Part shown: piece after piece, positions 1 to 8,501 of the stretch
Layout of the letters: each line of letters starts with the position of its first letter
Numbering within the stretch: position 1 is the first letter of the stretch
DNA from: Mycoplana dimorpha
GTDB taxonomy: Bacteria > Pseudomonadota > Alphaproteobacteria > Rhizobiales > Rhizobiaceae
Length of the DNA stretch: 64,000 bases
Assembly (NCBI RefSeq): GCF_003046475.1
Contig: NZ_PZZZ01000001.1
Location: 62,001 to 126,000, forward strand
Direction of reading: 5' to 3'
Translations under genes and position numbers: made by a program
Notes under the pieces: model-generated
The model's database searches: none
Told to the model about the DNA's origin: nothing
What the model saw: only the letters and a program-made list of their open reading frames with translations

Positions 1-123
1 AATCGCCCGTCAATCAGGCTTTGCTAACGCGCGCGGCCGCACAGCCGCGAGAGGTTGTGCGGCAATCGTCTGCGAACGGTGTGAGGGCTCGCTGCCGGAC
101 GGCGGTCGGGATGGGGAAACAGG

Positions 124-1164
124 ATGGTATCTGAGGCACCACCTTTCTGGTGGACGAAGCCGGATTGGCACGCCTACGCGCTTTGGCCCGTGTCGCGGCT
201 CTATGGCTTTGTCGCCGGGACCCGCATGCGTCGGGCGCGGCGAGCCGCAGTGCCGGTACCGGTCGTCTGCGTCGGCAATTTTACCGTCGGTGGGGCAGGG
301 AAGACACCGACCTCGATCGCGCTCGCCCGCGCCGCCAAGGCACGCGGGCTTCGGCCGGGCTTCCTCAGCCGCGGCTATGGCGGGTCGCTGGATGTGACCA
401 CCGTCGTCGACCCCGGTCGCCACCGGGCGCGCGACGTCGGCGACGAGCCGCTTCTTCTGGCGCGCGAGGCGCTGACGGTGATTTCGCGCCGCAGGATCGG
501 CGGGGCGCGCCGGCTCGTGGAAGAGGGCGTCGATCTCATCATCATGGATGACGGCTTCCAGAGCGCCCGGCTCGTGTTCGACCAGGCGCTGCTTGTCGTC
601 GATTCCCGCCGCGGCCTCGGCAACGGCTACCTCGTCCCGAGCGGCCCGGTGCGAGCCCCGCTCGCCGAACAGATGCGCCAGGCCTCTGCGCTGCTGGTGA
701 TCGGCGACGGCAACGCCGCCGATGCACTGATCCGGCAGGCGGCGCGAGCCGGCAAGCCGGTGCATTCGGCAACCCTGGTGACGGTCGCCGCCGACGACCT
801 CCGCGGTCAGGCTGTCCTGGCCTGGTCCGGACTGGCTGATAACGACAAGTTCTTCCGCACCGTGGAGGGAACAGGCGCCACCCTCTACGACACCCGCAGC
901 TTTCCCGATCATCATCATCTGTCCGAAGACGAGGTGGCCGACATTCTCGACCACGCCGAAGCGCACGGCTACACGATCGTCACCACGGCGAAGGACAGCG
1001 TCCGGCTCGCTGGCGAACATGGCCGGGCGCAGGAACTGCGGGAAAGGAGCCGGGTGATCGAGGTCGAAATCCGCTTCGACGATCCAAGGGCGCCAGACAA
1101 GATCATCGAGGCGGCGCTGGCGTCGGCGCGCAAACGCCGGCTCGGCGGCAGGGCGGGGAAATGA
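124..1164 (+). CDS. lpxK: Tetraacyldisaccharide 4'-kinase
   Basis: LpxK phosphorylates the 4' position of the tetraacyldisaccharide 1-phosphate lipid A precursor at the inner face of the inner membrane, the sixth step of the Raetz pathway. The 346-residue product has the family's late P-loop, [11 protein letters not shown] at residues 51-61, preceded by the usual N-terminal stretch with WPVSRLYG that docks on the membrane, and a conserved DDGFQ segment about 80 residues later. The ATG at 124 follows a GGGGAAACAGG ribosome-binding region. It reads toward the oppositely oriented DUF2093 and mutL genes. Length and motif order match the family; I am confident of the assignment. Confidence 0.95.
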   Translation: MVSEAPPFWWTKPDWHAYALWPVSRLYGFVAGTRMRRARRAAVPVPVVCVGNFTVGGAGKTPTSIALARAAKARGLRPGFLSRGYGGSLDVTTVVDPGRHRARDVGDEPLLLAREALTVISRRRIGGARRLVEEGVDLIIMDDGFQSARLVFDQALLVVDSRRGLGNGYLVPSGPVRAPLAEQMRQASALLVIGDGNAADALIRQAARAGKPVHSATLVTVAADDLRGQAVLAWSGLADNDKFFRTVEGTGATLYDTRSFPDHHHLSEDEVADILDHAEAHGYTIVTTAKDSVRLAGEHGRAQELRERSRVIEVEIRFDDPRAPDKIIEAALASARKRRLGGRAGK

Positions 1165-1290
1165 CACGTCAAATCAGGCTTGCCCGCGATTTTTGAGCCG
1201 GTTGCTCGCGCGGCTTGGTCCTTGCGGGTTTGGAACGTGACTTTAGCCGCGCCGGTATGGACGTGCTACGCTGGGCCGGTCGGTCAGGTG

Positions 1291-1515
1291 TCAGCGTCTG
1301 GACAGAATGCCCGCGGTCTTTTCTGCCTCCAGCGAAGCGGCCGCATCGATATAGGCCTCCTGGCGGGCGACGCTCCAGTAACGCAGTTCGTCGATCGGGA
1401 TCTGCTCGCCGGTGACGGCGCAGACGACATAGGCCCCCGGCATCAGGATCTGGAAGTCGCCGTCGAGATAGCGGATCTTGGCCTCGCGGCCCCCGTTTCC
1501 TTCAAATCGGTTCAT
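1291..1515 (-). CDS. DUF2093 family small protein
   Basis: A 74-residue protein with the compact pattern of DUF2093: an N-terminal basic segment, a core with YLDGDFQILMPG and the phrase GEQIPIDELRYWS, then a charged C-terminal helix. Function is unknown. The chosen ATG at 1515 has AGGAG eight bases upstream; the reading frame stays open further upstream but without a better ribosome-binding site. It lies just downstream of mutL on the same strand and converges with lpxK. This lpxK-DUF2093-mutL arrangement is one I associate with rhizobia (memory, not a search). Confidence 0.85.
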   Translation of the reverse strand: MNRFEGNGGREAKIRYLDGDFQILMPGAYVVCAVTGEQIPIDELRYWSVARQEAYIDAAASLEAEKTAGILSRR

Positions 1516-1637
1516 CGACCGCCTCTCCTGTTGTCTTCTCCGTGCCTCGCGCGCGTCCCGCGGTCCGTGCCCGCGGCCCGCATTGCGGTAACCGTTCCCG
1601 GTGCCATATCGCGCCGCGCCTGCCAACACCAGTACTT

Positions 1638-3440
1638 TCAGCTTCTGCCGAACAGCCGTTCGATGTCGGCGAGCTTCAGTTCGATATAGGTCGGGCGGCC
1701 GTGATTGCACTGGCCGGAGCCGGGTGTCGCCTCCATCTGGCGCAAAAGTGCATTCATTTCTTCCGGCCGCATCCGCCGTCCCGACCGCACCGAACCGTGG
1801 CAGGCCATCGTGGCGGCGAGATAATCGAGACGGGCGGCAAGGCCGCTCGCCGTATCCCATTCGGCAAGCTCGTCGGCGAGCTGCCGCACGAGTGCCGTTG
1901 CATCCATTTCGCCCAGCATCGCCGGTGTCTCGCGAACGGCGATGGCGCCCGGGCCGAAGCGCTCGATGCCGAGCCCCAGCCTGGCGAAACTCTCGGCATG
2001 GGCGATCAGCCGGTCGCAGTCGTCCTCCGGCAGGTCGACGATCTCCGGGATCAGCAGCGCCTGGGCGGGAACCGGGCGCGAATGGAGCGCGTTGCGCATT
2101 GCCTCGAAGACCAGCCGCTCGTGCGCGGCATGCTGGTCGACGATGACCAACCCATCCAGGGTCTGTGCGACGATGTAGTTCTCATGCAACTGGGCCCGGG
2201 CGGCGCCAAGCGGATGGTGCGCCGGCTCGGAATGGTCGGTAGCCGGTGCGGCAGCGGGGATCGGCTCGGCGCGGGCCGAGGGCTGGATCTCCATGTCGAA
2301 GCCGGCCTGGCGCATCTCGGCAAATCCGGGTGCGGCGGCCGGTGAGCCGAATGGCCGGAAGGGCGATGCGGCCGGGTTCCAGGCCTGCTGTGGGCGCGGC
2401 GTCTCCGGCCGGAAGGAGCGCAACAGGCCGGCCGCCCCTGTTGTCGCCGCCCGGTCCCCCTCGCGGGCCAGCGCCTGGCGGATCGCGCCGATGATCAGGC
2501 CGCGCACGAGACCGGGATCGCGGAAGCGGACGTCGGACTTGGCGGGATGGACGTTGACGTCGACGAGTGCCGGATCGATGGCGATCTCCAGCACGGCAAC
2601 GGGATAGCGGCCGCTCGGCACCGTTTCCGCATAGGCCCCCCGCAATGCCGACCAGAGCAGCTTGTCCTGTACCGGGCGGCCGTTGACGAAGGCGAATTGC
2701 TGCAGGCTGTTGCCGCGGTTGTAGGTCGGCACCCCGGCAAAGCCGGTCAGACGCACGCCTTCCCGCTCCGCGTCGAGTTCGATCGCGTTGTCGCGAAAAT
2801 CCTTTCCGAGCACCTGCGCGATGCGGGCCAGCCGGTCCTCGCCGGTGGCGGCCAGCTCCAGCGTCGAGCGGTCGGGGCCTGACAGCACGAAACGGATCGC
2901 CGGGAAGGCGATCGCCATGCGGCGGACGACTTCGGTGATCGCCGCCGCCTCCGCCTTCTCGCTCTTCATGAATTTCAGCCGTGCCGGCGTGGCGAAGAAC
3001 AGGTCGCGCACCTCGACGATAGTGCCGCGGTTGGCCGGCGCCGGCCGCACGGGCTCCAGCCTTCCGCCGACGATGGCGATCTCCGAGCCCTGTGGCGCGG
3101 ACGCCGTCCGGCTCTGGATCGTCAGCTTGGCCACCGAGCCGATCGAGGGCAGCGCCTCGCCACGAAAGCCGAGCGTGCGCACGTCGTCGAGACTGTCGCT
3201 GATCTTCGACGTGCAGTGCCGCCTTACCGCCAGCGCCAGGTCCTCGGGAGACATGCCGCAGCCGTTATCGGTCACCCGTAGCAGCGTCTTGCCGCCGCCG
3301 GCCGTGGCGATCTCGATGCGGGTGGCGCCGGCGTCGATGGCGTTTTCGATCAGTTCCTTGGCAGCACTCGCCGGGCGCTCGATGACCTCGCCGGCGGCAA
3401 TCTGGTTGATCAGGGTTTCGGAAAGCTGTCGGATCATCAT
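1638..3440 (-). CDS. mutL: DNA mismatch repair protein MutL (endonuclease type)
   Basis: MutL is the ATPase that couples MutS mismatch recognition to strand removal. The 600-residue product has the GHKL ATPase motifs near the N terminus: ENAIDAGAT around residue 32, DNGCGM at 58-63 and GFRGEAL at 91-97, followed by the transducer domain, a Pro/Ala-rich linker and the C-terminal dimerisation domain. The C-terminal domain holds [12 protein letters not shown] starting at about residue 435, the DQHA(X)2E(X)4E metal-binding endonuclease motif of MutL proteins from bacteria lacking MutH, plus the later CNHGRP. Two adjacent ATG codons (3440 and 3437) are possible starts; the family starts just before IRQL. 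An upstream extension to 3497 is less likely. Confidence 0.95.
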   Translation of the reverse strand: MMIRQLSETLINQIAAGEVIERPASAAKELIENAIDAGATRIEIATAGGGKTLLRVTDNGCGMSPEDLALAVRRHCTSKISDSLDDVRTLGFRGEALPSIGSVAKLTIQSRTASAPQGSEIAIVGGRLEPVRPAPANRGTIVEVRDLFFATPARLKFMKSEKAEAAAITEVVRRMAIAFPAIRFVLSGPDRSTLELAATGEDRLARIAQVLGKDFRDNAIELDAEREGVRLTGFAGVPTYNRGNSLQQFAFVNGRPVQDKLLWSALRGAYAETVPSGRYPVAVLEIAIDPALVDVNVHPAKSDVRFRDPGLVRGLIIGAIRQALAREGDRAATTGAAGLLRSFRPETPRPQQAWNPAASPFRPFGSPAAAPGFAEMRQAGFDMEIQPSARAEPIPAAAPATDHSEPAHHPLGAARAQLHENYIVAQTLDGLVIVDQHAAHERLVFEAMRNALHSRPVPAQALLIPEIVDLPEDDCDRLIAHAESFARLGLGIERFGPGAIAVRETPAMLGEMDATALVRQLADELAEWDTASGLAARLDYLAATMACHGSVRSGRRMRPEEMNALLRQMEATPGSGQCNHGRPTYIELKLADIERLFGRS

Positions 3441-3825
3441 GGCTTCATTTTCCGGGATTCGCGGCCGGCTGGAAAGGGCCAAAATTTCAGCCGACATTGT
3501 TGCCGGACGGCGGCCGACGCACCGGCCGGGTGATCTTGGTGGCTTAATTACCCTTTAATAAAAAACTGCGAGCGTGTTGCTCTCGCTTGTATGACGGCAA
3601 GCGGCCGGACTGGTTCCGGCGGACCATTCCAGCGTCGCTGGCCGCTGGGAGAGCTTTCAAGTCCAACGGCAAGTTCTTGCCGGATCAGCATGGCGTTTGG
3701 GTAGCTTTGCGCCGGTGCGCCCGAAGGGATGAGCACCGGATGCAGCAGCATATTGGCCGGCGCGGGGTCATCGACGATCCATTGCGGTTGCCGATGATGC
3801 GTTTGGGGTGGCGGGGCAGCAGGTA
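3441..3825. other. Intergenic region between mutL and the PAS/receiver gene
   Basis: This 385-base divergent intergenic region must hold the promoters of mutL and of the PAS/receiver gene. I see an AT-rich patch at about 3542-3565 (TTAATTACCCTTTAATAAAA) that contrasts with the GC-rich surroundings, but no convincing promoter hexamers, no RNA gene and no conserved small open reading frame. Confidence 0.4.
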
Positions 3826-5535
3826 ATGAGTGGTGGTGCGTCGAACGACGCAGATATCCAGATCGGAATGTTCGACGCGGCCTGCGATCTCCTCGGCGTC
3901 GGCGCTTATATCTACGACAAGAATGACTGTCTCGTCGTTGCCAGCCGCCAGGTCGCGCAGTTCCTGCCGATCAGTCCCGAAGTGCTGACGCCGGGCACCC
4001 GCCTGCGCGATGTGCTCGGTGCGATCTTCGATGCCGGCATCCGCTACGGAGTTCCTGCTCATCAGCGCCGCAGCATCAACCGCGAAGAATGGATAGCCGA
4101 ACGCATTCTGATCCACTGGCGCGAACAGCATGACTCCGTCGAGTGCCTCGGCAAGGACCGCTGGGTGCATTTTCGCAAGCGTCGCCTGCCGAACGGCTAC
4201 AGCATCTCCACGCTGATGGACGTTTCCGACCAGACGCGGCAGGAGGCGAAGTGGCGGGCCGATCTGAAGCGGGTCGCGTTGACCGAAGTGGTGCTCGACA
4301 CACTGCCGCATCCGCTCATCATCAAGGACCGCAACCTCGTCTATGCCGCCGTCAACAAGGCGTTCTGCGATGTCTACGGCATGGAAAGCAAGGCGATTCT
4401 CGGCCGCACCGTCTGGGACATCGCGGATGCCGCCAACGCGGCGCGCCTCGAGGAGATCGACCGGCGGGTGCTTGAAACCGGCGTGCCTTCCCGGATCGAG
4501 GAGCGTCTGGTCCGTGTCGACGGCAGCCACCTCTACGCGGTGACGCGCAAGTATCGGATCGGCGCGCCGGACAATTACATGGTCGTCACCATGATCGACG
4601 ACGTCACCGAGATCGTCGAGGCCGCAGAGAATATCGCCGCCGGAGGCTTTTCGCTGCGGCCCTCCATACAATTCGTCAAGGCCGAGAACTGCTTCGATCC
4701 GGTACGCGACGCCGAAAGGCGCCTGTTGCAGCAGTGGCAAGCGGATGAGGATTTCGCCGGCAGGCGGCTGCTCGTGGCCACCCCTTCAGAGCGGACGGGC
4801 GAGCTCCTCGTCGATGCGTTGCGGGGACGCGGGGCCGACTGCTGCGCGGTGCGCTCGCGGGTGGAATTCGAGGCCTTCGTCGCGATGGCGAAGAGCTGTG
4901 GGGTTGCGCTCGACTTCGTCGTCCTGGACGACACGATGGAGGGCTATGAGGCGATCGCCGCAGCCGGTCTTCCGGTCCGGATGTTCACCTCCGACCGCGT
5001 CGGCGCGGAGGTTTTCCGGGCACTGGTCGATCCGGTGGAGCTGGTGGCGGAGCCGCAGCCGGATGCCGCCGTTCCGCCGCCGCCCTTTGACGACTGGCAC
5101 ATTACCACCGACATCGACGCGGTGGCCGCCGCCGACCACGGCGATTTCGAGGTTCTCGTTGCCGAGGACAACCAGATCAACCAGTTCGTCTTCTCCCAGA
5201 TCCTGGAAGGCATGGGCGTTTCGCACCGGATTGCCGAAAACGGGGAGGAGGCGGTCGCACTGTGGCGCAAGCACCAGCCGCGCCTTGTGCTGATGGACAT
5301 TGCCATGCCGATCAAGAACGGCCTCGAGGCCACCGTCGAGATCCGCGCGGCGGAGGCCGAGCTCGGCACGCGCACGCCGATCGTTGCGGTGACCGCCCAG
5401 GCATTGAACGTCGACAGGCAGAACTGTCTCGACGTCGGCATGGACGACTACATTACCAAGCCCGTCAGTCCCGACATGATCGAAAGCATCTACGCCAGAT
5501 TCGTTTCCAGAAGCCGGGACAGAAGCGTCGCATGA
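3826..5535 (+). CDS. PAS domain protein with two C-terminal receiver domains, no kinase
   Basis: The 569-residue protein has an N-terminal PAS_7-like region (about 10-130), a second PAS domain (about 140-265), a receiver-like segment (about 310-410) and a canonical receiver (about 440-560). The last receiver keeps the acidic pair E447/D448, the phospho-acceptor D491 in LMDIAMP and K545 in ITKP. No H-box, N-box or G-box is visible, so there is no histidine kinase between sensor and receivers. The middle receiver-like part has VVLDD but lacks a clear lysine. It precedes the GGDEF-EAL and PilZ genes on the same strand, suggesting input to cyclic-di-GMP signalling (inference). Start uncertain: GTG at 3808 or ATG at 3826; neither has a strong ribosome-binding site. 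Confidence 0.75.
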   Translation: MSGGASNDADIQIGMFDAACDLLGVGAYIYDKNDCLVVASRQVAQFLPISPEVLTPGTRLRDVLGAIFDAGIRYGVPAHQRRSINREEWIAERILIHWREQHDSVECLGKDRWVHFRKRRLPNGYSISTLMDVSDQTRQEAKWRADLKRVALTEVVLDTLPHPLIIKDRNLVYAAVNKAFCDVYGMESKAILGRTVWDIADAANAARLEEIDRRVLETGVPSRIEERLVRVDGSHLYAVTRKYRIGAPDNYMVVTMIDDVTEIVEAAENIAAGGFSLRPSIQFVKAENCFDPVRDAERRLLQQWQADEDFAGRRLLVATPSERTGELLVDALRGRGADCCAVRSRVEFEAFVAMAKSCGVALDFVVLDDTMEGYEAIAAAGLPVRMFTSDRVGAEVFRALVDPVELVAEPQPDAAVPPPPFDDWHITTDIDAVAAADHGDFEVLVAEDNQINQFVFSQILEGMGVSHRIAENGEEAVALWRKHQPRLVLMDIAMPIKNGLEATVEIRAAEAELGTRTPIVAVTAQALNVDRQNCLDVGMDDYITKPVSPDMIESIYARFVSRSRDRSVA

Positions 5536-5669
5536 GATCCGCTTTGCCGGTCGATCGCCCTGATTCGGGAGAAAGCCGATTTGTGGAGCCGGTTGCTATG
5601 TCTTTGTTAATCCTCGTGTCCCATTCTGCTCTGGCTCATAATGGCGTATCCGTGTCGGGAAATCGGTAG

Positions 5670-7028
5670 ATGAATTCGGGTGAGTTTTCGGGTACGGACG
5701 TTTCCCAGAGCGATCTGCACGCCATGGCCTATACGGACTCGCTCACAGGCCTCGGCAACTCCCATCGCCTTCGCGACAAGGTGCGCCAGCTCACCCTCGA
5801 GCGCGCCGACGATCCCGCCCCCTTTGCGGTCGGCATCGTCAACCTCGATGGATTCAAGCCCATCAACGATCTGTTCGGTTCGCAGGCCGGCGACGAAATT
5901 CTCTGCCAGGTGGCTCACCGCCTGAAGGCCTGCATCCCGGACGGCGCCACGGTCACGCGTCACGGCGGCGACGAGTTCGCTTTCCTCTTTCCGCTGGTGT
6001 TCGAGCGCAAGGGGGCCGAGAAGGTTGCCCAGATGCTGCGGGAGGTGCTCTCGGCGCCCTTCGACCTCGGCGACCGCAACGTTCGGCTGTCCGCCTCCTT
6101 CGGGCTGGCGATCCATCCATTTGCCGGCGAGGACTTTGCCGAGCTCATCAAGAGTGCCGATACCGCGCTCTACCGCTCCAAGCGCCGCGGACGCGGGCAG
6201 GTTACCGTTTACTCCCAGGAGATCGCCCAGGAGATGAAGCGCGCCACTCACCTGGAGCAGGCGCTTCGCGACGCGATCACCGCCGACCAGATCGACGTGC
6301 ATTTCCAACCGATCGTCAACCTGAAGAACGATCTGGTGGTCGGCTTCGAAGCGCTGGCGCGCTGGTGCGATGCGGATCTCGGTTACGTATCCCCGGCTGC
6401 CTTCGTGCCGCTCGCGGAAGAGCGCGGCTTCATCGACGCGCTTTCCGAAGTGCTGCTGCGCAAGGCTGCCGAAGCGGCGCTTTCCTGGCCGAAGGAACTG
6501 TTTCTCTCGTTCAACCTTTCGTCCGCCCAGCTGGTGGACCCGAAAACCAGCCTGACGACGCTGGCGATCCTCAACCGTGCCGGGCTCGATCCGCGCCGCC
6601 TCGAGCTGGAAATCACCGAGACGGCCGTGATGACCGATGCCATGACCGCCCAGAAGATCGTCGGCGAACTGCGCGCCGCCGGCGTGCGCGTCTCCCTCGA
6701 CGATTTCGGCACCGGCCAGTCCAGCCTCGGTCGCTTGCGCGACTTCACCTTCGACAAGGTGAAGATCGACCGCGCCTTCGTCTCGCGCATCTCCGACGAC
6801 CGCGTTTCCGAGCACATCATCAAGGCCATCGTGGCGATGTGCGACGGCCTGCACCTGGAAGTCGTGGCGGAGGGGATCGAGGACTTCTCCGAGGCATTGA
6901 AGCTGAAGGCGCTCGGCTGCGGCATGGGGCAGGGGTATTTCTATGGCAAGCCGGCCGATGCAGTCGCGACGATGCGTTTCCTGACCGAGCGCTACCTGCG
7001 CGTGGAGCCGGAAGCGGCCTTCGCCTGA
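5670..7028 (+). CDS. GGDEF-EAL cyclic-di-GMP turnover protein
   Basis: A 452-residue soluble protein made of a diguanylate cyclase domain followed by a phosphodiesterase domain, with no membrane segment. The GGDEF motif is intact (residues 99-103, written HGGDEF) but the inhibitory RxxD site five residues before it is absent (PDGA there). The EAL domain looks complete: EAL at 227-229, FNLSSAQ near 281, EITE near 314, DDFGTG at 344, K365 in VKID, AEGIE near 400 and Q421. Both activities are therefore possible; which dominates cannot be read from sequence. It follows the PAS/receiver gene by 134 bases and precedes a PilZ gene by about 100, a plausible maker-breaker-receptor group. Confidence 0.92.
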   Translation: MNSGEFSGTDVSQSDLHAMAYTDSLTGLGNSHRLRDKVRQLTLERADDPAPFAVGIVNLDGFKPINDLFGSQAGDEILCQVAHRLKACIPDGATVTRHGGDEFAFLFPLVFERKGAEKVAQMLREVLSAPFDLGDRNVRLSASFGLAIHPFAGEDFAELIKSADTALYRSKRRGRGQVTVYSQEIAQEMKRATHLEQALRDAITADQIDVHFQPIVNLKNDLVVGFEALARWCDADLGYVSPAAFVPLAEERGFIDALSEVLLRKAAEAALSWPKELFLSFNLSSAQLVDPKTSLTTLAILNRAGLDPRRLELEITETAVMTDAMTAQKIVGELRAAGVRVSLDDFGTGQSSLGRLRDFTFDKVKIDRAFVSRISDDRVSEHIIKAIVAMCDGLHLEVVAEGIEDFSEALKLKALGCGMGQGYFYGKPADAVATMRFLTERYLRVEPEAAFA

Positions 7029-7131
7029 GGGCGGCGGTAACCGTGCATTTACCATCCGCCTTAGCCACGCGTAAACCTGCCCTCCCGTAACGTTAGCTTT
7101 GTATCTGAATCAATCAGAACGGGGCAACAGC

Positions 7132-7470
7132 ATGCTGCAGAACATCAAGGACATGCCGGTCCGGGGCAACGATCGCTCGAAGGTCCGCATTTTTGCGAAT
7201 GTGAAGGTGATGCATGAGCGGAGCCGGGCGCGCGTCGTCGATCTCTCGCCGACCGGGATGGCGCTCGACCTGGAAAAACCGATCAGGATCATGGCCGGCC
7301 AGATCGTCACCATCGAGAGCGAGGAACTGGGACAACTGACCGGCACGGTGCGCTGGTACAAGAACGGTCGTCTCGGCCTCGAGTACAGGCTCAGCACCAA
7401 TGCGCTGGCACAGATCTCCTCCTATTTCCGCTTCTTCCACGAGGAAGTGAAGCCCGTCATCCGCCGCTGA
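7132..7470 (+). CDS. PilZ domain protein
   Basis: A 112-residue single-domain PilZ protein, the usual bacterial cyclic-di-GMP receptor fold. The two ligand motifs are present: RGNDR (RxxxR) in the N-terminal arm and DLSPTG (D/NxSxxG) about 30 residues later. The ATG at 7132 is preceded by GGGGCAACAG; an upstream TTG at 7099 is possible but less likely. It follows the GGDEF-EAL gene, so it may read out that enzyme, though this is inference from position. Its 3' end overlaps the convergent LysR gene by 14 bases. Confidence 0.85.
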   Translation: MLQNIKDMPVRGNDRSKVRIFANVKVMHERSRARVVDLSPTGMALDLEKPIRIMAGQIVTIESEELGQLTGTVRWYKNGRLGLEYRLSTNALAQISSYFRFFHEEVKPVIRR

Positions 7471-8413
7471 CTGCGCCGGCAGCGCACCCTTCGGCCGGCG
7501 CCAGTTCCCGCCTGCCTTCCGCAAGCAGCCAGTCGCGCACCCGTCGCGCCTGGCTGTTGAGTTCCCGAGACCGCGGCCAGACGATGTAGAAGGCCAGTCC
7601 GGTCTCCAGCACATGGCCGCCGACCGGGACCAGCGCACCAGATCGCACCTGGTCTGCAATCAGGTGCTGCCAGCCGAGTGCTATTCCCTCGCCGGCGAGC
7701 ACGGCCTGCACCACCAGCACGTAGTCGTTGATCGCCAGCCGCCGGGATTGGGCCGGATGGCGCAGGCCGGCGCTTGCGAACCATTCCGCCCAGTCGCAGG
7801 TCTTGCGCACCGGCTCTTCCAGATGGATCAGCCGCTGGCGCAGCAGGTCCTGCGGCGTCCTCGGCAGGCCATGTGCCTCGATGAAGGCGGGACTGGCGAC
7901 CGCATTGATCACCTCCGGCGCGAGCAGGGCGGCATGATAGCGCGGCCAGGCGGCCGGATCGCCGCCGCGGATGCCGAGCGGGATCGGCTCTTCCTCAAGA
8001 TCGAGGTCGCGCACGCTCGTCTGGATGCGCAGGTCGATTTCCGGCAGGTCCTCGCGCAGCCGCGTCAGCCGCGGCAGCATCCACATCGAGGCGAACGCCG
8101 TCGAGGCGGCCAGCGTCACATTCACCTCGCGCCCCTTGGCGCGAATGTCCTCTGCCGATTTCTGGATGCGGGACAGCCCGACCGAAACCTCGGTGTGGAA
8201 CCGCTCGCCTGCATCGGTGAGGGCAACGGCGCGATGCACCCGGTGAAACAGCGGCACCCCCAGCTGTCCCTCGAGGCCGCGGATCGCATAGGACACGGCC
8301 GCCTGGCTCATGCCGAGCTCCTTGGCGGCGCGGGTGAAGTTCAGATGGCGCCCGGCCGCCTCGAAGACGATCAGGCTGGCGGCGGAGGGCAATAGGCGGC
8401 GAAGCGTTTCCAT
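7457..8413 (-). CDS. LysR family regulator, GcvA-like
   Basis: A 318-residue LysR-type regulator. The N-terminal winged helix-turn-helix spans about residues 10-70 (FTRAAKELGMSQAAVSYAI, GVPLFHR), followed by the periplasmic-binding-like effector domain. The HTH and the pattern through the effector domain resemble the GcvA subgroup. It is divergent from the MttB-family methyltransferase 88 bases away, the classical arrangement of a LysR regulator and its target, so control of methylamine or betaine metabolism is likely but unproven. A 5-bp inverted repeat sits across its own start codon (8412-8426), a candidate autoregulatory site. Confidence 0.88.
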   Translation of the reverse strand: METLRRLLPSAASLIVFEAAGRHLNFTRAAKELGMSQAAVSYAIRGLEGQLGVPLFHRVHRAVALTDAGERFHTEVSVGLSRIQKSAEDIRAKGREVNVTLAASTAFASMWMLPRLTRLREDLPEIDLRIQTSVRDLDLEEEPIPLGIRGGDPAAWPRYHAALLAPEVINAVASPAFIEAHGLPRTPQDLLRQRLIHLEEPVRKTCDWAEWFASAGLRHPAQSRRLAINDYVLVVQAVLAGEGIALGWQHLIADQVRSGALVPVGGHVLETGLAFYIVWPRSRELNSQARRVRDWLLAEGRRELAPAEGCAAGAVSGG

Positions 8414-8426
8414 AAATCCAGTTTAT
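8412..8426. promoter_or_regulatory. Candidate LysR-type operator
   Basis: ATAAA-TCCAG-TTTAT is a perfect 5-bp inverted repeat containing a T-N11-A core, the loose consensus for LysR-type regulators. It overlaps the start codon of the lysR gene, within the 88-base divergent region toward mttB. Such short repeats also occur by chance, so this is only a candidate. Confidence 0.3.
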
Positions 8427-8501
8427 AGCAGCCTCAAGTTTTTTACAGCATCACAGGGGCGTTTTTCCCGTCTAGCCTCATTCTCGATTATGGAGGATGA
8501 C

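Noticed and set aside
1-123. Possible tail of an upstream gene before lpxK
   Set aside because: One frame is open and ends near 131, but the residues resemble no family and no partner gene can be recognised from so little sequence.
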